A stretch of DNA of 60,540 nucleotides from the NCBI GenBank assembly GCA_015521705.1, contig WANR01000007.1:1-60540 (forward strand), in the 5' to 3' direction. The stretch is from Desulfurococcales archaeon (lineage in GTDB: Archaea; Thermoproteota; Thermoprotei_A; Sulfolobales; Acidilobaceae). The notes under the pieces were generated by a model that was not told where the DNA came from, did not search any database, and saw only the letters and a program-made list of their open reading frames with translations. Shown one piece after another: positions 1 to 8,945 of this stretch (its first letter is position 1; every line of letters begins with the position of its first letter). Both the position numbers and the translations under genes were made by a program.

Positions 1-170
1 GATTTATGTGTTTTAAGACGAAGCAATTTTAGGATTTATTAAAGGGAATTTCGTATAAAAATATGATAGAAACAGACTAAATATTTTATTAAGACTTTCC
101 TTAATAAGATAAAATATTACCAAATTATGTCGATATTCGTAAAATGATACGCGAGAACTGTTTATACTTG
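1..170. other. AT-rich non-coding edge
   Basis: This stretch downstream of the PhoH gene is very AT-rich with several TATA-like strings. I see no ORF, tRNA or convincing hairpin in it. Confidence 0.5.
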
Positions 171-1355
171 TCATCTTCTCCTGCGCCTAGCAGGCTCGCC
201 CTCGACCACGTATATGTTGACACCCATTAGCTTGTTGAATACCTCGTCCATGAATTTTACGTAAATACCTCGCTGGCCCATCATAGGGCCCATGTATTCG
301 GGTGCTACCACAAGCCTTAACTCCATTCCGGCGAAATCGAAGTCCTGCACGTGTTTGTGGATCCAGGAAACTGGATGTATTGCTCTAACGAGCTCCTTAA
401 AGTCTAGTGTCAGCTGTATTGCTCTGAGTTTGAGTCCTGTGTCGCTTTCTATGCTAGCTATTCTTTGCCCGCCAGTACCTATGAGCCTCCCCAGGTGCCC
501 CTCTTTAACTATTATTAGGCTATCCGGAACGTGCTCAGAGTCGACGTTCCACTTCCTCTTAGCGTCCTGTAGGTTGACCACGGTAACTACGTCGGCGTCG
601 GGTGCGTGTATCTTTATGGAGTCCATGACGCTCTTCTCAACGTCATCTAGCTTTCTCCTTCTCATTTGAAGCTCGAAGAGTAGCTTTATGCCTCTCTTGG
701 CGCCTGGCCTTACTACGTCCTTTAAACCGAGGTCTACTACTACTGCTGTCTCTTCACCCACTAGTATGTCTCTTGCGAGTAGGGCGCTTTCCGCCTCGAA
801 TCCCTGCCTCTGAAAGATGGGATCACCGGCTATTATTAGCCTGCTATTTCTTCCAAGCCTCGTTATGGCCTCAACCACGGTTTCTGGCGCTACTCCTTGG
901 ACATCGTCCAGAACCATTATGGAGTTGTCGAAAGTCCTTCCACGGAGGAAGTGGGGATCAGCAAGAACCAGCTTACCCTCTGCCATTAGTTTGTTAATAG
1001 CTTCGGGGGTCGCCCAGTCGCTTAGAACGTCATAGAGATACTCGGATGACATCTTCCTGTAGGTTTCAGGGTCTGAGGTGATGGTTATTTCTCTTCCAGT
1101 AGCCACGTCTATTACGGGACGTGCCAGGATCAGCCTCTTATATTTGCCCTTGTAGATGCTATAGATACCGTAGGAGATCGAGAAAAGACTCTTCCCAGTC
1201 CCGGTGGGTCCAAAAACTCCTACTAGATCCTTGTCTGACTCAAGGGCCTCTTTGAGACTTCTCTGTCCGGGGCTTTTAGGCTCCAGAGCTGTATATAGCT
1301 TATCAAGCTCCACTCTAATCCACCCCCTAATAATTCCATAACCTTTAGAGCCCAC
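171..1355 (-). CDS. PhoH-type P-loop ATPase with C-terminal KH domain
   Basis: This 394-residue protein has Walker A GPTGTGKS at residues 49-56, a Walker B strand SIMVLDD at about 145-151 and the GDP-x3-Q segment near 177-183 that is typical of PhoH-family ATPases. The last third carries a KH-type fold with its GxxG loop at about 293-296 (IGTGGQ), so the protein probably couples ATP hydrolysis to RNA binding. PhoH-KH proteins are known in archaea but their physiological role is poorly defined; involvement in RNA remodelling or decay is inference. The C-terminus is basic (RRRRR). The start is a GTG at 1355; no good Shine-Dalgarno site is visible and an AT-rich stretch lies about 15-25 bases upstream, which suits a leaderless mRNA. 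It is divergent from the dehydrogenase gene at 1524. Confidence 0.88.
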   Translation of the reverse strand: MGSKGYGIIRGWIRVELDKLYTALEPKSPGQRSLKEALESDKDLVGVFGPTGTGKSLFSISYGIYSIYKGKYKRLILARPVIDVATGREITITSDPETYRKMSSEYLYDVLSDWATPEAINKLMAEGKLVLADPHFLRGRTFDNSIMVLDDVQGVAPETVVEAITRLGRNSRLIIAGDPIFQRQGFEAESALLARDILVGEETAVVVDLGLKDVVRPGAKRGIKLLFELQMRRRKLDDVEKSVMDSIKIHAPDADVVTVVNLQDAKRKWNVDSEHVPDSLIIVKEGHLGRLIGTGGQRIASIESDTGLKLRAIQLTLDFKELVRAIHPVSWIHKHVQDFDFAGMELRLVVAPEYMGPMMGQRGIYVKFMDEVFNKLMGVNIYVVEGEPARRRRR

Positions 1356-1418
1356 TAGGATGGATTATTTGTTTTACCGGTTCTTCTGGAACCCTCTAGT
1401 TGTATTCCCTGTTTGCAT

Positions 1419-1445
1419 GGGCAAGGAGGCCCTGCCGGGCTGCCC
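1419..1445. other. GC-rich nested inverted repeat in a divergent intergenic region
   Basis: Outer arms GGGCA (1419-1423) and TGCCC (1441-1445) enclose a perfect GCCC-tgcc-GGGC hairpin (1429-1440), with AGGAG bulged on one side. It lies upstream of the likely promoters of both flanking genes, so it is probably not an mRNA leader. It could be a protein-binding site or a short RNA; function unknown. Confidence 0.4.
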
Positions 1446-1523
1446 GCTATTACTGGCTTTTTACCTGGACGAATTTTACAAAATATTTTACGATTTGCCT
1501 TGAAGACTGTTTAGTAGGGTGGC

Positions 1524-2519
1524 GTGAACCCTTTGAAAGCCCTGGTCTACTGGCCCTCAGCCCCTGCCAGAGTTATCGAATACTTAGTTGAGAGCCTCAA
1601 CAGGATAACGGGTGTAGAGACTGCTAGGGACTTAGACGATGCCATGTTGAAGGTAAGAGGCTCTGAGATATTTGTAGGCCAGTTGAGCAACAAGATCCTC
1701 GAAGAAGCTAGAAAGCTGAGATTCGCTCAAGTAACATCTGCAGGTGTTGACCACCTAGACCTGGAGATGGCTAAAAGTAGGGGGATCCTGCTGGCATCTG
1801 CTAAAGGCGCTAACTCGTTCTATGTGGCCGAGCTAGCCCTGGCCCTGATACTGGCCCTAGCTAAGCGTGTCGTGGATATGGATAGAAGTGCTAAGAGCGG
1901 CGTCTTCCCGGAATACTCGTGGGGTATTGGCTCGCTGTCTACACTTAGGGGGAAAACAGTGGTCATCTACGGTTATGGTGGTATAGGTAGAGAGCTGGCA
2001 AGACTATTGAAGCCTCTAGGCGCTAAGATAATAGGTGTGAGGAGGAGCGTAAAGGAGAGCTTCGACGACGGCCATGCAGTAGTAGTAGGACCTGGTCAAA
2101 GCTGGGAGTACTTGGCTAGGGCCGATTTCCTAGTAGTAGCAGTGCCTCTAACGAAGGAAACTAGGAGGCTGGTTAACAGAGATTTCCTGTCCAGGCTTAA
2201 GAGGGGGAGTTACTTGATCAACGTGTCACGGGGGGAAGTGGTGGATGAAGACGCCCTTTACGATGCTTTGAGTAATGGCCGCCTTGCAGGTGCTGGTATA
2301 GATACGTGGTGGCTGTACCCTGAAGATGATAGAGGGAGAGGAACCGCTTACTCTAGTAGGGGGATCCACAAGTTACCAAACGTGGTGGCTATTCCTCATA
2401 GAGGGGGATTCGTCGAGGAAGCATTCATGGACGTTGCCAAGCTTGCAGTAAGAAACGTTGAGAGGTTTCTTAAAGGTGAGCCAGTAGAAGGACTGGTTGA
2501 CTACGAGAAAGGATACTAG
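1524..2519 (+). CDS. D-isomer-specific 2-hydroxyacid dehydrogenase
   Basis: This NAD(P)-dependent oxidoreductase interconverts a 2-hydroxyacid and a 2-oxoacid in the cytoplasm. The 331-residue length is normal for the family. The Rossmann motif GYGGIG is at residues 150-155; the catalytic Arg is in NVSRGEVVDEDAL (about 236), an acidic residue follows in the YPEDD segment (about 267), and the catalytic His is in PHRGGF (292). The exact substrate (glyoxylate, phosphoglycerate, lactate or other) cannot be read from sequence; there is no ACT domain, so a regulated serine-pathway enzyme is less likely. The GTG start has a GGTGG Shine-Dalgarno site a few bases upstream, and an AT-rich TATA candidate lies at about 1479-1490. 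Confidence 0.9.
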   Translation: MNPLKALVYWPSAPARVIEYLVESLNRITGVETARDLDDAMLKVRGSEIFVGQLSNKILEEARKLRFAQVTSAGVDHLDLEMAKSRGILLASAKGANSFYVAELALALILALAKRVVDMDRSAKSGVFPEYSWGIGSLSTLRGKTVVIYGYGGIGRELARLLKPLGAKIIGVRRSVKESFDDGHAVVVGPGQSWEYLARADFLVVAVPLTKETRRLVNRDFLSRLKRGSYLINVSRGEVVDEDALYDALSNGRLAGAGIDTWWLYPEDDRGRGTAYSSRGIHKLPNVVAIPHRGGFVEEAFMDVAKLAVRNVERFLKGEPVEGLVDYEKGY

Positions 2520-2543
2520 TTGTAGACCTTTTGAGTGCAGTCT

Positions 2544-5456
2544 CTACTCTTCGATCTCTTCTATGTGTATCGCCGGTTTAGCTGGCAGTGCTTGGGTTCT
2601 CTTAGGCGATCTGCTTTGTTCTTCCGTCTCTACTATGACTTCTACTCCTAGCTCTTCCCTAATGAGGTCTCTGGCGTCATTTAGTGCCTCTATCTCAACG
2701 TTCCTAGGCACTAGTAGCGATAAAACCTCTGGTTTCCTGGCTACTAGTGAGGCTATTCTGCCTGCCTCCTTCTTTCCTCCAGTACTCTCCCTCACAGCTC
2801 TTGATATGGCTTCCCTAAGGTTTAGCCCCTTTTCCCTGTGCTTTTTAATGTCTTCTAGTAGCCTGTATTTCCACCCAGCGGCAACTATTATCCTAGCTCT
2901 GCCAGGCCTTCTAACAAACCTCATTATTTCTAGGGAGTCTTGTATGACAGTCTTGATTATTTCCTCGCTTCTCTCTAGCTCGTCGCTTATCTTGGCCCTG
3001 TCAGACTCGGGCCACGCGTGCGTAGAGGCGTAACCCTTCTTTCCTATCCTCTCCCAGACTTCATCTGCTACGTGAGGCACGAAGGGAGCTAAGATTAGTG
3101 TCTGGACTTCTATGAAACGCGCTAGTACATCCCTCTGGGGTTCCCCAGCCCTCTTAATGTACCACTTGTAGGCTGACTGTAGGTTGTAGTATCCCTCGAC
3201 AAGCGCGGTCTTAAACTTCTGCTCTTCCATTAGCTCCGTAACCTTCCTTATCGTCTTGTTAAGGACGCTTTCGAACCAAGCGTCTATCCTCTTCCTATGG
3301 GTTCTTCCTTTACCATAGTTTTCTTCGGCGAACCTGATCCAGGAGAGTAGCTCCTCGACGGCCTTATCGGCTACTGAGGGCTCGAAGTTAGCGTCGTCCA
3401 GGCCTGGATCGGCTCCTGCCATTACCTCTGCCCATCTGGTGGCCGAAGCCCCCCACCAGTCTAGGGCTTGGCGTAGCAGTATGAAGTTGCCCTTGCTCTT
3501 CGACATCTTCTCGCCTCCTATAAGAACCCATCCATTTATGCCTATGCCTTTCGGCCACTTATCCTTGCTGAATATGGCTACGTGGTGAAAGATATAGAAT
3601 ACTAGGTGGTTCGGCAGCAGGTCCTTACCACTTATCCTCATATCTACTGGGTACCAATACTCGAACTCTTCACGCATAGCCCTTAGTAGCTCTATTGGGA
3701 TACCTGTCGTCGACGAGATCTGGCCAGGATCCCCTCTACCCAGGAAGATGTAGTCGAAAACTTCAGGGCTAAGCTGTTCAGGCTTGACACCGCTTCTGCC
3801 CTTCTCAAGATACTTGGCCACGGCATAATACGCCATGTATATGGTTGAGTCGCTGAGGCTCTCAATTACCCACTCAGGGTTCCAGGGCAGTTTCGTCCCC
3901 AGCTCCCCCTTGTGCGTAAAGGCCCAGTCATCGTACCAGTCTATCATCGAATGGAAGTGTTTCCTCAGGTCCTCTGGGTAGAACGACATAGAATCCACGG
4001 CTTTATGGGCCAGCTTTTTCCACCTAGCATCGCTGTATTTGAGGAACCACTGATCCTTGACTATTTTCACGTGAGTACGTGACCCGCACCTGCAGTAGAC
4101 GGGCTCTGGCAGAGTGTAGATCCTGATAGCGAATCCCTTCTCCGCTAGGAACTCTGTTATTTTTTCCTTAGCCTTAGAAACTGGCATGCCGCCCCACGGG
4201 CCCAGGCCCTCTTTCATGACTCCGCTGTGGTACTCCTTCGAGTAAACCTCTTTCGTGGCGTCCTCTAGCAGGCTTCTATCATGCTGGCTCTTTATACGCC
4301 TCTTCTCAACGGCGTCCCGGGCCGGCACCTCAGAATAGCCCTCTACACTTATTATACCCACAGGCTCGATCCCAGACACTATGCTAGGATCAGTGTTGAA
4401 GGCCTTAAGCACGTTAGGGTCTTTCTTCAGATCCATCAGGGCCACATAATCATAAGGTGCATGGGCAGGGACGCTCATGACTATGCCTGTCCCTATGTCG
4501 GGGTCGACGAACTCTGCTGGTAAAACGGGGATCTTCGTGCCAGTAGCTGGGTTGACTACCCAGCGGCCCACCAGCTCGCTGCCCCTAATGTTTCCCGTGA
4601 TTTTCACCTCGAAGCCCTGGCCCTCAAGCTCTTTGACAGCGTATTCGTTTATTACCCATGTTTCTCCATCTACTTCTGCTATTAGGTACGTGTAGCTTGC
4701 CCTGACCCATACATTGACCGCGCCGTAAACAGTTTCCGGCCTATATGTTAGGGCTGGCAGGACTAGCCCATCCTCTGTCCTAAACTTTATTATGACTGCT
4801 GCCTGGGGACTTATACCGGCGTACTCGTCCGGCCTGTCATGGTCGCCAACTACCTTCGACTCTTTTGGACACCAGACTACTGGGTGGGACCCCTTAGATA
4901 TGAGGCCTTTCTCCCTCAGCTTTAGTACCTGCCATTCTATGAACTTACTATAGTAAGGGTTTAAGCTGGTTGTGTGGAACTCTCTCCTCCAGTCAATACT
5001 CATACCATACCTTGCCAGGTCCTCTCTCCACCCCTTGATAAAGAACCTTATCCAGTACTGGGGTTCCTTGAACTTGGGGAGCTCTTCGTCTCTAACACCT
5101 ATCTCTCTTAAAGTTTCAACGATCTTAGGGTCGCCCTCGCGGAGCCTCAGGGCAGAAGCCACTATAGGGCCTCCAGTTGCGTGCCATCCCTGGGCAAACA
5201 GGACATTAAAGCCTCTCATCCTCTTAAACCTGGCAAGTATATCTACTCGGAGTATCGTGAACGCGCTTCCCAGGTGTGGGTAAGAGTTCACATACGGGTA
5301 GGGAAACGTGACGAAATACTTAGGCCGGGAGGGATCTGGATCCGCCTCAAAGAGTTTATCCTGGGACCATTTCTTGGCCCACTTCTCCTCGATCCTTTTT
5401 ATTGCCTCCACGAGGCTTCTATCAACGCGCGGAGCATAGCGGGCTGGCTTGTTCAT
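2544..5456 (-). CDS. leuS: Leucyl-tRNA synthetase (archaeal/eukaryotic type)
   Basis: Class Ia aminoacyl-tRNA synthetase that charges tRNA-Leu. The HIGH signature appears as PHLGSA near residue 65 of the longest frame and the KMSKS loop is intact (EKMSKSKGNF) near residue 650. Between them lies a long editing (CP1) domain with the GTGIVMSVPAHAPYDY segment, and the protein ends in an archaeal-type C-terminal extension; total length of about 970 residues fits the archaeal/eukaryotic LeuRS class rather than the bacterial one. A GTG at 5468 is possible, but the ATG at 5456 has GGTG seven bases upstream and is the better start. It is a single-gene unit divergent from the small gene at 5553. Confidence 0.97.
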   Translation of the reverse strand: MNKPARYAPRVDRSLVEAIKRIEEKWAKKWSQDKLFEADPDPSRPKYFVTFPYPYVNSYPHLGSAFTILRVDILARFKRMRGFNVLFAQGWHATGGPIVASALRLREGDPKIVETLREIGVRDEELPKFKEPQYWIRFFIKGWREDLARYGMSIDWRREFHTTSLNPYYSKFIEWQVLKLREKGLISKGSHPVVWCPKESKVVGDHDRPDEYAGISPQAAVIIKFRTEDGLVLPALTYRPETVYGAVNVWVRASYTYLIAEVDGETWVINEYAVKELEGQGFEVKITGNIRGSELVGRWVVNPATGTKIPVLPAEFVDPDIGTGIVMSVPAHAPYDYVALMDLKKDPNVLKAFNTDPSIVSGIEPVGIISVEGYSEVPARDAVEKRRIKSQHDRSLLEDATKEVYSKEYHSGVMKEGLGPWGGMPVSKAKEKITEFLAEKGFAIRIYTLPEPVYCRCGSRTHVKIVKDQWFLKYSDARWKKLAHKAVDSMSFYPEDLRKHFHSMIDWYDDWAFTHKGELGTKLPWNPEWVIESLSDSTIYMAYYAVAKYLEKGRSGVKPEQLSPEVFDYIFLGRGDPGQISSTTGIPIELLRAMREEFEYWYPVDMRISGKDLLPNHLVFYIFHHVAIFSKDKWPKGIGINGWVLIGGEKMSKSKGNFILLRQALDWWGASATRWAEVMAGADPGLDDANFEPSVADKAVEELLSWIRFAEENYGKGRTHRKRIDAWFESVLNKTIRKVTELMEEQKFKTALVEGYYNLQSAYKWYIKRAGEPQRDVLARFIEVQTLILAPFVPHVADEVWERIGKKGYASTHAWPESDRAKISDELERSEEIIKTVIQDSLEIMRFVRRPGRARIIVAAGWKYRLLEDIKKHREKGLNLREAISRAVRESTGGKKEAGRIASLVARKPEVLSLLVPRNVEIEALNDARDLIREELGVEVIVETEEQSRSPKRTQALPAKPAIHIEEIEE

Positions 5457-5552
5457 GCCTAGCACCACTCTACAAAAGCCTGTTACATAGTATTACTTTT
5501 AATATTCCTCCAATAAACTTTTCCCACGGGAACAAAAGAGGATGAGGCCATA

Positions 5553-5879
5553 ATGTCAAAAGAAGAGTCCAGTACTAGAGAGTTCGAGGGAAACGCTAAG
5601 ATAGGTAAAGTGCTTAAAAACATGGCAGCCATAACGCTTAGGCCCGAGGATTTCTCGAGCCCTATATCGCTTCAAATGGCTTTGTCACGCATGTATGAAT
5701 CCCTCATGAAAATATTTGAGTCAGGCGGTCCCAAACCCAGGTATGTAGCTGAAGTCAGATTCACCGATGACCTAGGAAACACCGTATCGTTCGCCGTGGA
5801 TCTTGGCGAAGAGATACCCCCCTTCACCAAGGACAAGGTTAAAGCCAGGATAATAGTGCAACTCTATGAGGAAGAGTGA
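5553..5879 (+). CDS. Conserved-looking hypothetical protein, 108 aa
   Basis: I do not recognise this small acidic soluble protein. It has no signal peptide, membrane segment or cysteine. The N-terminal half looks helical and the C-terminal half alternates beta strands (RYVAEVRFTDDLGNTVSFAV and KARIIVQLYEEE), suggesting a compact alpha/beta fold. The ATG start has a purine-rich GATGAGG a few bases upstream, and codon use matches the neighbouring genes, so it is very likely translated. It is divergent from leuS and followed by an unrelated small monooxygenase-like gene; the context does not reveal a role. Confidence 0.75.
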   Translation: MSKEESSTREFEGNAKIGKVLKNMAAITLRPEDFSSPISLQMALSRMYESLMKIFESGGPKPRYVAEVRFTDDLGNTVSFAVDLGEEIPPFTKDKVKARIIVQLYEEE

Positions 5880-5936
5880 CACGTTCCCTCCCAAACAGGG
5901 CAGCCTAGAACATAAAAATAAAAACCAACTAAATCA

Positions 5937-5952
5937 CTAGGTCTTTACCTAG
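5937..5952. promoter_or_regulatory. Inverted repeat just upstream of the ABM gene
   Basis: CTAGGT and ACCTAG are perfect 6-base arms separated by CTTT, ending 14 bases before the ATG at 5967 and immediately before its Shine-Dalgarno site. This may be an operator or a small mRNA hairpin. Confidence 0.4.
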
Positions 5953-5966
5953 CGAGGGGAGTCGGC

Positions 5967-6296
5967 ATGAAGGCTGGCTTCTCCATAATTAACTACATAA
6001 AAGCAGACACTGAAGAAACCCTAGAAAAGGTGATTAGAGCGTTCAAAGAAAGATTAGGTGCTGTAGAGAAGAGGGAGGGATTCTTTGGATTAACCGTCCT
6101 AGCCAACAAGGAAAGGCTTGAGGTTCTCGTGATAACATACTGGAGGGACAGGGAGGCTTTCGAGAAGTGGGTTAACAGTGAAGAGTTTAAAAGAGCCCAT
6201 GAAAAAGCCAGAAGCAGGAGGCTCAGTGGCACGACTAGTCAGGGGGTAGAATACGAGGTCATAGAATGGATAATGAAACCCACAAATACGAGCTAG
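5967..6296 (+). CDS. Antibiotic biosynthesis monooxygenase (ABM) family protein
   Basis: The 109 residues fit a single dimeric alpha/beta-barrel ABM domain: an N-terminal strand, the helix EETLEKVIRAFKERLGAVEKREGF, then GLTVLAN, VLVITYWRDREAFEKWV and a C-terminal strand. Family members include heme-degrading and quinol monooxygenases and also small proteins with no assigned reaction. No dedicated heme-ligand residue is diagnostic here, so the substrate is unknown. The ATG has GAGGGGA upstream. The flanking genes do not suggest a pathway. Confidence 0.75.
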   Translation: MKAGFSIINYIKADTEETLEKVIRAFKERLGAVEKREGFFGLTVLANKERLEVLVITYWRDREAFEKWVNSEEFKRAHEKARSRRLSGTTSQGVEYEVIEWIMKPTNTS

Positions 6297-6351
6297 AACA
6301 AGGGTCTGAACCTTATTAACGGGTAAAACAAGTAAGATAATCCGTGTATTA

Positions 6352-7239
6352 GTGTATTTTCTAGTATTGGTGGTAGCTATCAGGTTGCTGAGATCCGTAG
6401 CTAGAGAAGTTGTTGGAGAAGAGAAGGCTAGAGAGGTTTGGTCTAGAATAGATATTATAGGAGACATAGCTATAATAAAGAAGCCTCTAAGAACTAGCTT
6501 GTCCCTAGAGGATTATAGAAGGATCGGTGCAAAACTCCTGGAAAGGGTCAAATACGTTAAGTCCGTGTGGCTTGCTGCATCACCGGTAGAGGGTGAGTAC
6601 AGGGTTAGAAGGGAGCTCATCCACCTAGCCGGCGATAAGAGGACGGTTACTGTCTATAGAGAACATGGTTGCAGTTTTTTGGTGGATATATCAAAGGTCT
6701 TTGTGACCCCGCGGCTGGGTTTCGAGCATTACAGGGTAGCAAAGCTTGTTAGGCCAGGAGAAGTTATAGTAAACATGTTCGCGGGCGCTGGTATCTTCTC
6801 CATAGTCATTGCAAGGATTGCTAGGCCTAGCAAGGTTTACAGCATTGATATAAACAGGGAGGCCGTAGAGCTCATGAAGAGAAACGTGGAGATCAATAGT
6901 GTCAAAGACGTAGTCGTGCCTATTCACGGGGATGCCGCTGAAGTGGTATCTAGGCGTCTCAGCGGGATCGCTGACCGCGTGCTTATGCCACTCCCGGTAT
7001 TGGCTATAAGTTATTTGGGACACGCGTTGGAGAGCCTCAAAGATAGGGGGGCTCTTCACGTGTATCTCCACATAAGCTACGGCAAGGGCGAAGATCCCAG
7101 GGACAAGGCTTCAGGCATTGTTTTAAACGAGGTGGAAAGGCTAGGCTATAGTGTTGAGAACATTCAGGCCAGAGTAGTGAGGCCTGTTGGGCCTAGGACT
7201 GTTCAGGTAGTGGTCGATGCGGGGGTATTGAGGTGCTGA
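6352..7239 (+). CDS. trm5: Trm5/Met-10+-family tRNA (guanine-37) methyltransferase
   Basis: This class I SAM methyltransferase should place m1G at tRNA position 37, the first step toward wybutosine in tRNA-Phe, and may also act on other tRNAs. The central region carries GFEHYRVAKLV, SAM motif I NMFAGAGIFSI, the acidic YSIDIN after strand 2, and DRVLMPLP. In characterised Trm5 enzymes the last element reads NLP, with Asn and Pro contacting the reactive base; here the Asn position is Pro. The start is uncertain: GTG at 6352 gives 295 residues, but TTG at 6385 aligns better with how family members begin (LLRSVAREVVGEE). It overlaps the following taw3 gene by 7 bases, so the two are surely co-transcribed. 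Trm5 subgroup (a, b, c) not resolved. Confidence 0.85.
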   Translation: MYFLVLVVAIRLLRSVAREVVGEEKAREVWSRIDIIGDIAIIKKPLRTSLSLEDYRRIGAKLLERVKYVKSVWLAASPVEGEYRVRRELIHLAGDKRTVTVYREHGCSFLVDISKVFVTPRLGFEHYRVAKLVRPGEVIVNMFAGAGIFSIVIARIARPSKVYSIDINREAVELMKRNVEINSVKDVVVPIHGDAAEVVSRRLSGIADRVLMPLPVLAISYLGHALESLKDRGALHVYLHISYGKGEDPRDKASGIVLNEVERLGYSVENIQARVVRPVGPRTVQVVVDAGVLRC

Positions 7240-7853
7240 GCGCCAAATGGGCAGCTTACAAGGAGCTAGTCATTAGGGAGATACTCGAGGATTCAATAAT
7301 AGGCTACCTGGATCCAGGCATACTCGAACTTCTGCTGCGCATAAATAGCGTGGAGGGTTTGGCAACCACTAGTAGTTGTACTGGCAGGATAACTATCATA
7401 GAGGGAGAAAAGCACTGGGACAGGAGCGCCTCCCGCATAGTATATAAGACTCATACAGAGGCTAGTGTGGAGAAGCTCTCGAGGATCCTTGAGGGGCCTT
7501 TCGATAATTTGTGGCTAAAGGTCTCGGGCCCAATATTACATCTCAGGACCGTGAGCCTTGAATGCGCGCAACACGTGCTAGGCAAGGCTAGGCTTCACGG
7601 GTTCAAGCACAGTGGCATAGCCTCGGTAAAGCTTGAAGAAGTAGGGGGCATAGTTGTGGAGCTCATGAGCAGCATAGACGTGGCGGCCCCTCTTAAGGTG
7701 AACGGCGTGGTTCTTATAGATCCGCAGAGGACAGCCAAAATAGTGGAGACCGCCAATAAGTTTCTAGCCGAAGGAAAGAGGAAACTCGAAGAACTAGTCT
7801 CGGATCTAACTATGAACCCTGGGCCCTGCGGGGCTTACCTCTCACAGTCTTGA
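7233..7853 (+). CDS. taw3: tRNA wybutosine-synthesizing protein 3 (TYW3/Taw3 methyltransferase)
   Basis: TYW3-family SAM-dependent N4-methyltransferase of the wyosine/wybutosine pathway of tRNA-Phe position 37. The characteristic N-terminal block is present: a 'dig-alpha-alpha' start ending in GLATTSSCTGRITIIEG, then KHW, and later the glycine/serine-rich strand SGPILHLRTVSLECAQHVL and KHSGIASV. Length (206 residues) is normal. The GTG start lies inside the end of trm5, matching a coupled pathway; genes for Taw1 and Taw2 are not in this window. Its last 44 bases overlap the convergent priL gene. Confidence 0.92.
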   Translation: MLSAKWAAYKELVIREILEDSIIGYLDPGILELLLRINSVEGLATTSSCTGRITIIEGEKHWDRSASRIVYKTHTEASVEKLSRILEGPFDNLWLKVSGPILHLRTVSLECAQHVLGKARLHGFKHSGIASVKLEEVGGIVVELMSSIDVAAPLKVNGVVLIDPQRTAKIVETANKFLAEGKRKLEELVSDLTMNPGPCGAYLSQS

Positions 7854-8925
7854 CCTTCTCCAAATAGTATCTTACGAGATCGCCGGGGCAGTCGCTACAT
7901 ACCTCTCTCCCGGGTGGTTTACTGCAATCATAGGGCTTGAAATCCGAGGCTATTTTCAGGGCTTTAATCGAGAGATCTAGGGCTGCGTCTCTGCTCAAGC
8001 CTAACTGCTTGCTAAAAACTTCTGAAAGGAGCTTAGGGGGAGCCCTAATATTCGCGAGGAATGATAGTAGGAGAAAGAACTCTTGGTCACTAATGTCTGC
8101 TCCTGACAATCCTTTCTCTATTATACTTTTAATGCACTCTGGGAGAGCCTCATGGATCAGGCCTGCCACAGCAGCGCTTGGGGGAGCCTCAGCGGCTGAG
8201 CCAAATTCCCCTAGCAGCGTCTTAGCGGCTCTGGATAAGTGTGCGGACTCCAGGCTTGAAAGCTTCTTGGCCTCGTTCTCGATTTTCCACCTAGCCTTTG
8301 CAATGACTAGTCTTTTAAGGCCGCTAGAGTCTAGGAATACTTTCCCGTCGAGTATGAAGGAGTTAGCCAGAGTCTCGCTCCTAGCAGATCTTCCCAGAAT
8401 CTCCAGGTAATCCTTTAGGTCTAGAGTATAGGGCAGGACTCTTTCAACTGTTTTGCCTTCGCTTGTAATGATCCAGGGTACCCTCGCCTGGCCTTTCTTA
8501 ACTTTGACACCTAGCATTGATGCTATGTGTAGTGTTACTTCTTCGCTCTCGCCCGAGAGCATCTTTGAAGCCTCCGAGATCTCTTTAGAAATGACTAGAG
8601 CTAGAAGGGTTCTCGAAGCTTTCCCGGCTATTGCTAGCCCTAAATAGAAGGAGGTAACAGCCCCGAAAGAATCTAGCCTGGATAGGAATGATTCTCTAAG
8701 ATTGCCCCTCAACAGGCTCTCGATCCTCTTTGTTGCAAGGTCTATGAGATCGGGATCGTTCACTATTTCTGGTAGAGGATCGGAGATCCTAGCCTCTTTA
8801 GCTAAGAATTTCTCGAAATCCACTATGAATGGGTACTTTGCTATCAGGCTCAAAAGCTCTCCACCGGCTAGCACCGCCGGGACTGTTAGTTTATGAGAGG
8901 GCTTATTAATAGGTAGAACTTGCAT
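7810..8925 (-). CDS. priL: DNA primase large subunit PriL (4Fe-4S)
   Basis: Non-catalytic subunit of the archaeal/eukaryotic-type primase, which makes RNA (and DNA) primers with PriS. The N-terminal half has the family pattern PFIVDFEKFLAKEARISDPLPEIVNDPDLIDLATKRIESLL. The C-terminal domain has four cysteines in the family arrangement: one in LPECIKSI (about 264), then YDC (334), EVC (343) and SDC (346), which bind a 4Fe-4S cluster. The 371-residue length is normal. ATG start at 8925, divergent from MmgE/PrpD. PriS is not encoded in the window. The 3' end overlaps taw3 tail to tail by 44 bases. Confidence 0.9.
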   Translation of the reverse strand: MQVLPINKPSHKLTVPAVLAGGELLSLIAKYPFIVDFEKFLAKEARISDPLPEIVNDPDLIDLATKRIESLLRGNLRESFLSRLDSFGAVTSFYLGLAIAGKASRTLLALVISKEISEASKMLSGESEEVTLHIASMLGVKVKKGQARVPWIITSEGKTVERVLPYTLDLKDYLEILGRSARSETLANSFILDGKVFLDSSGLKRLVIAKARWKIENEAKKLSSLESAHLSRAAKTLLGEFGSAAEAPPSAAVAGLIHEALPECIKSIIEKGLSGADISDQEFFLLLSFLANIRAPPKLLSEVFSKQLGLSRDAALDLSIKALKIASDFKPYDCSKPPGREVCSDCPGDLVRYYLEKVKTVRGKPRRAQGS

Positions 8926-8945
8926 GTCAACTTGGTGGTAGAGCT

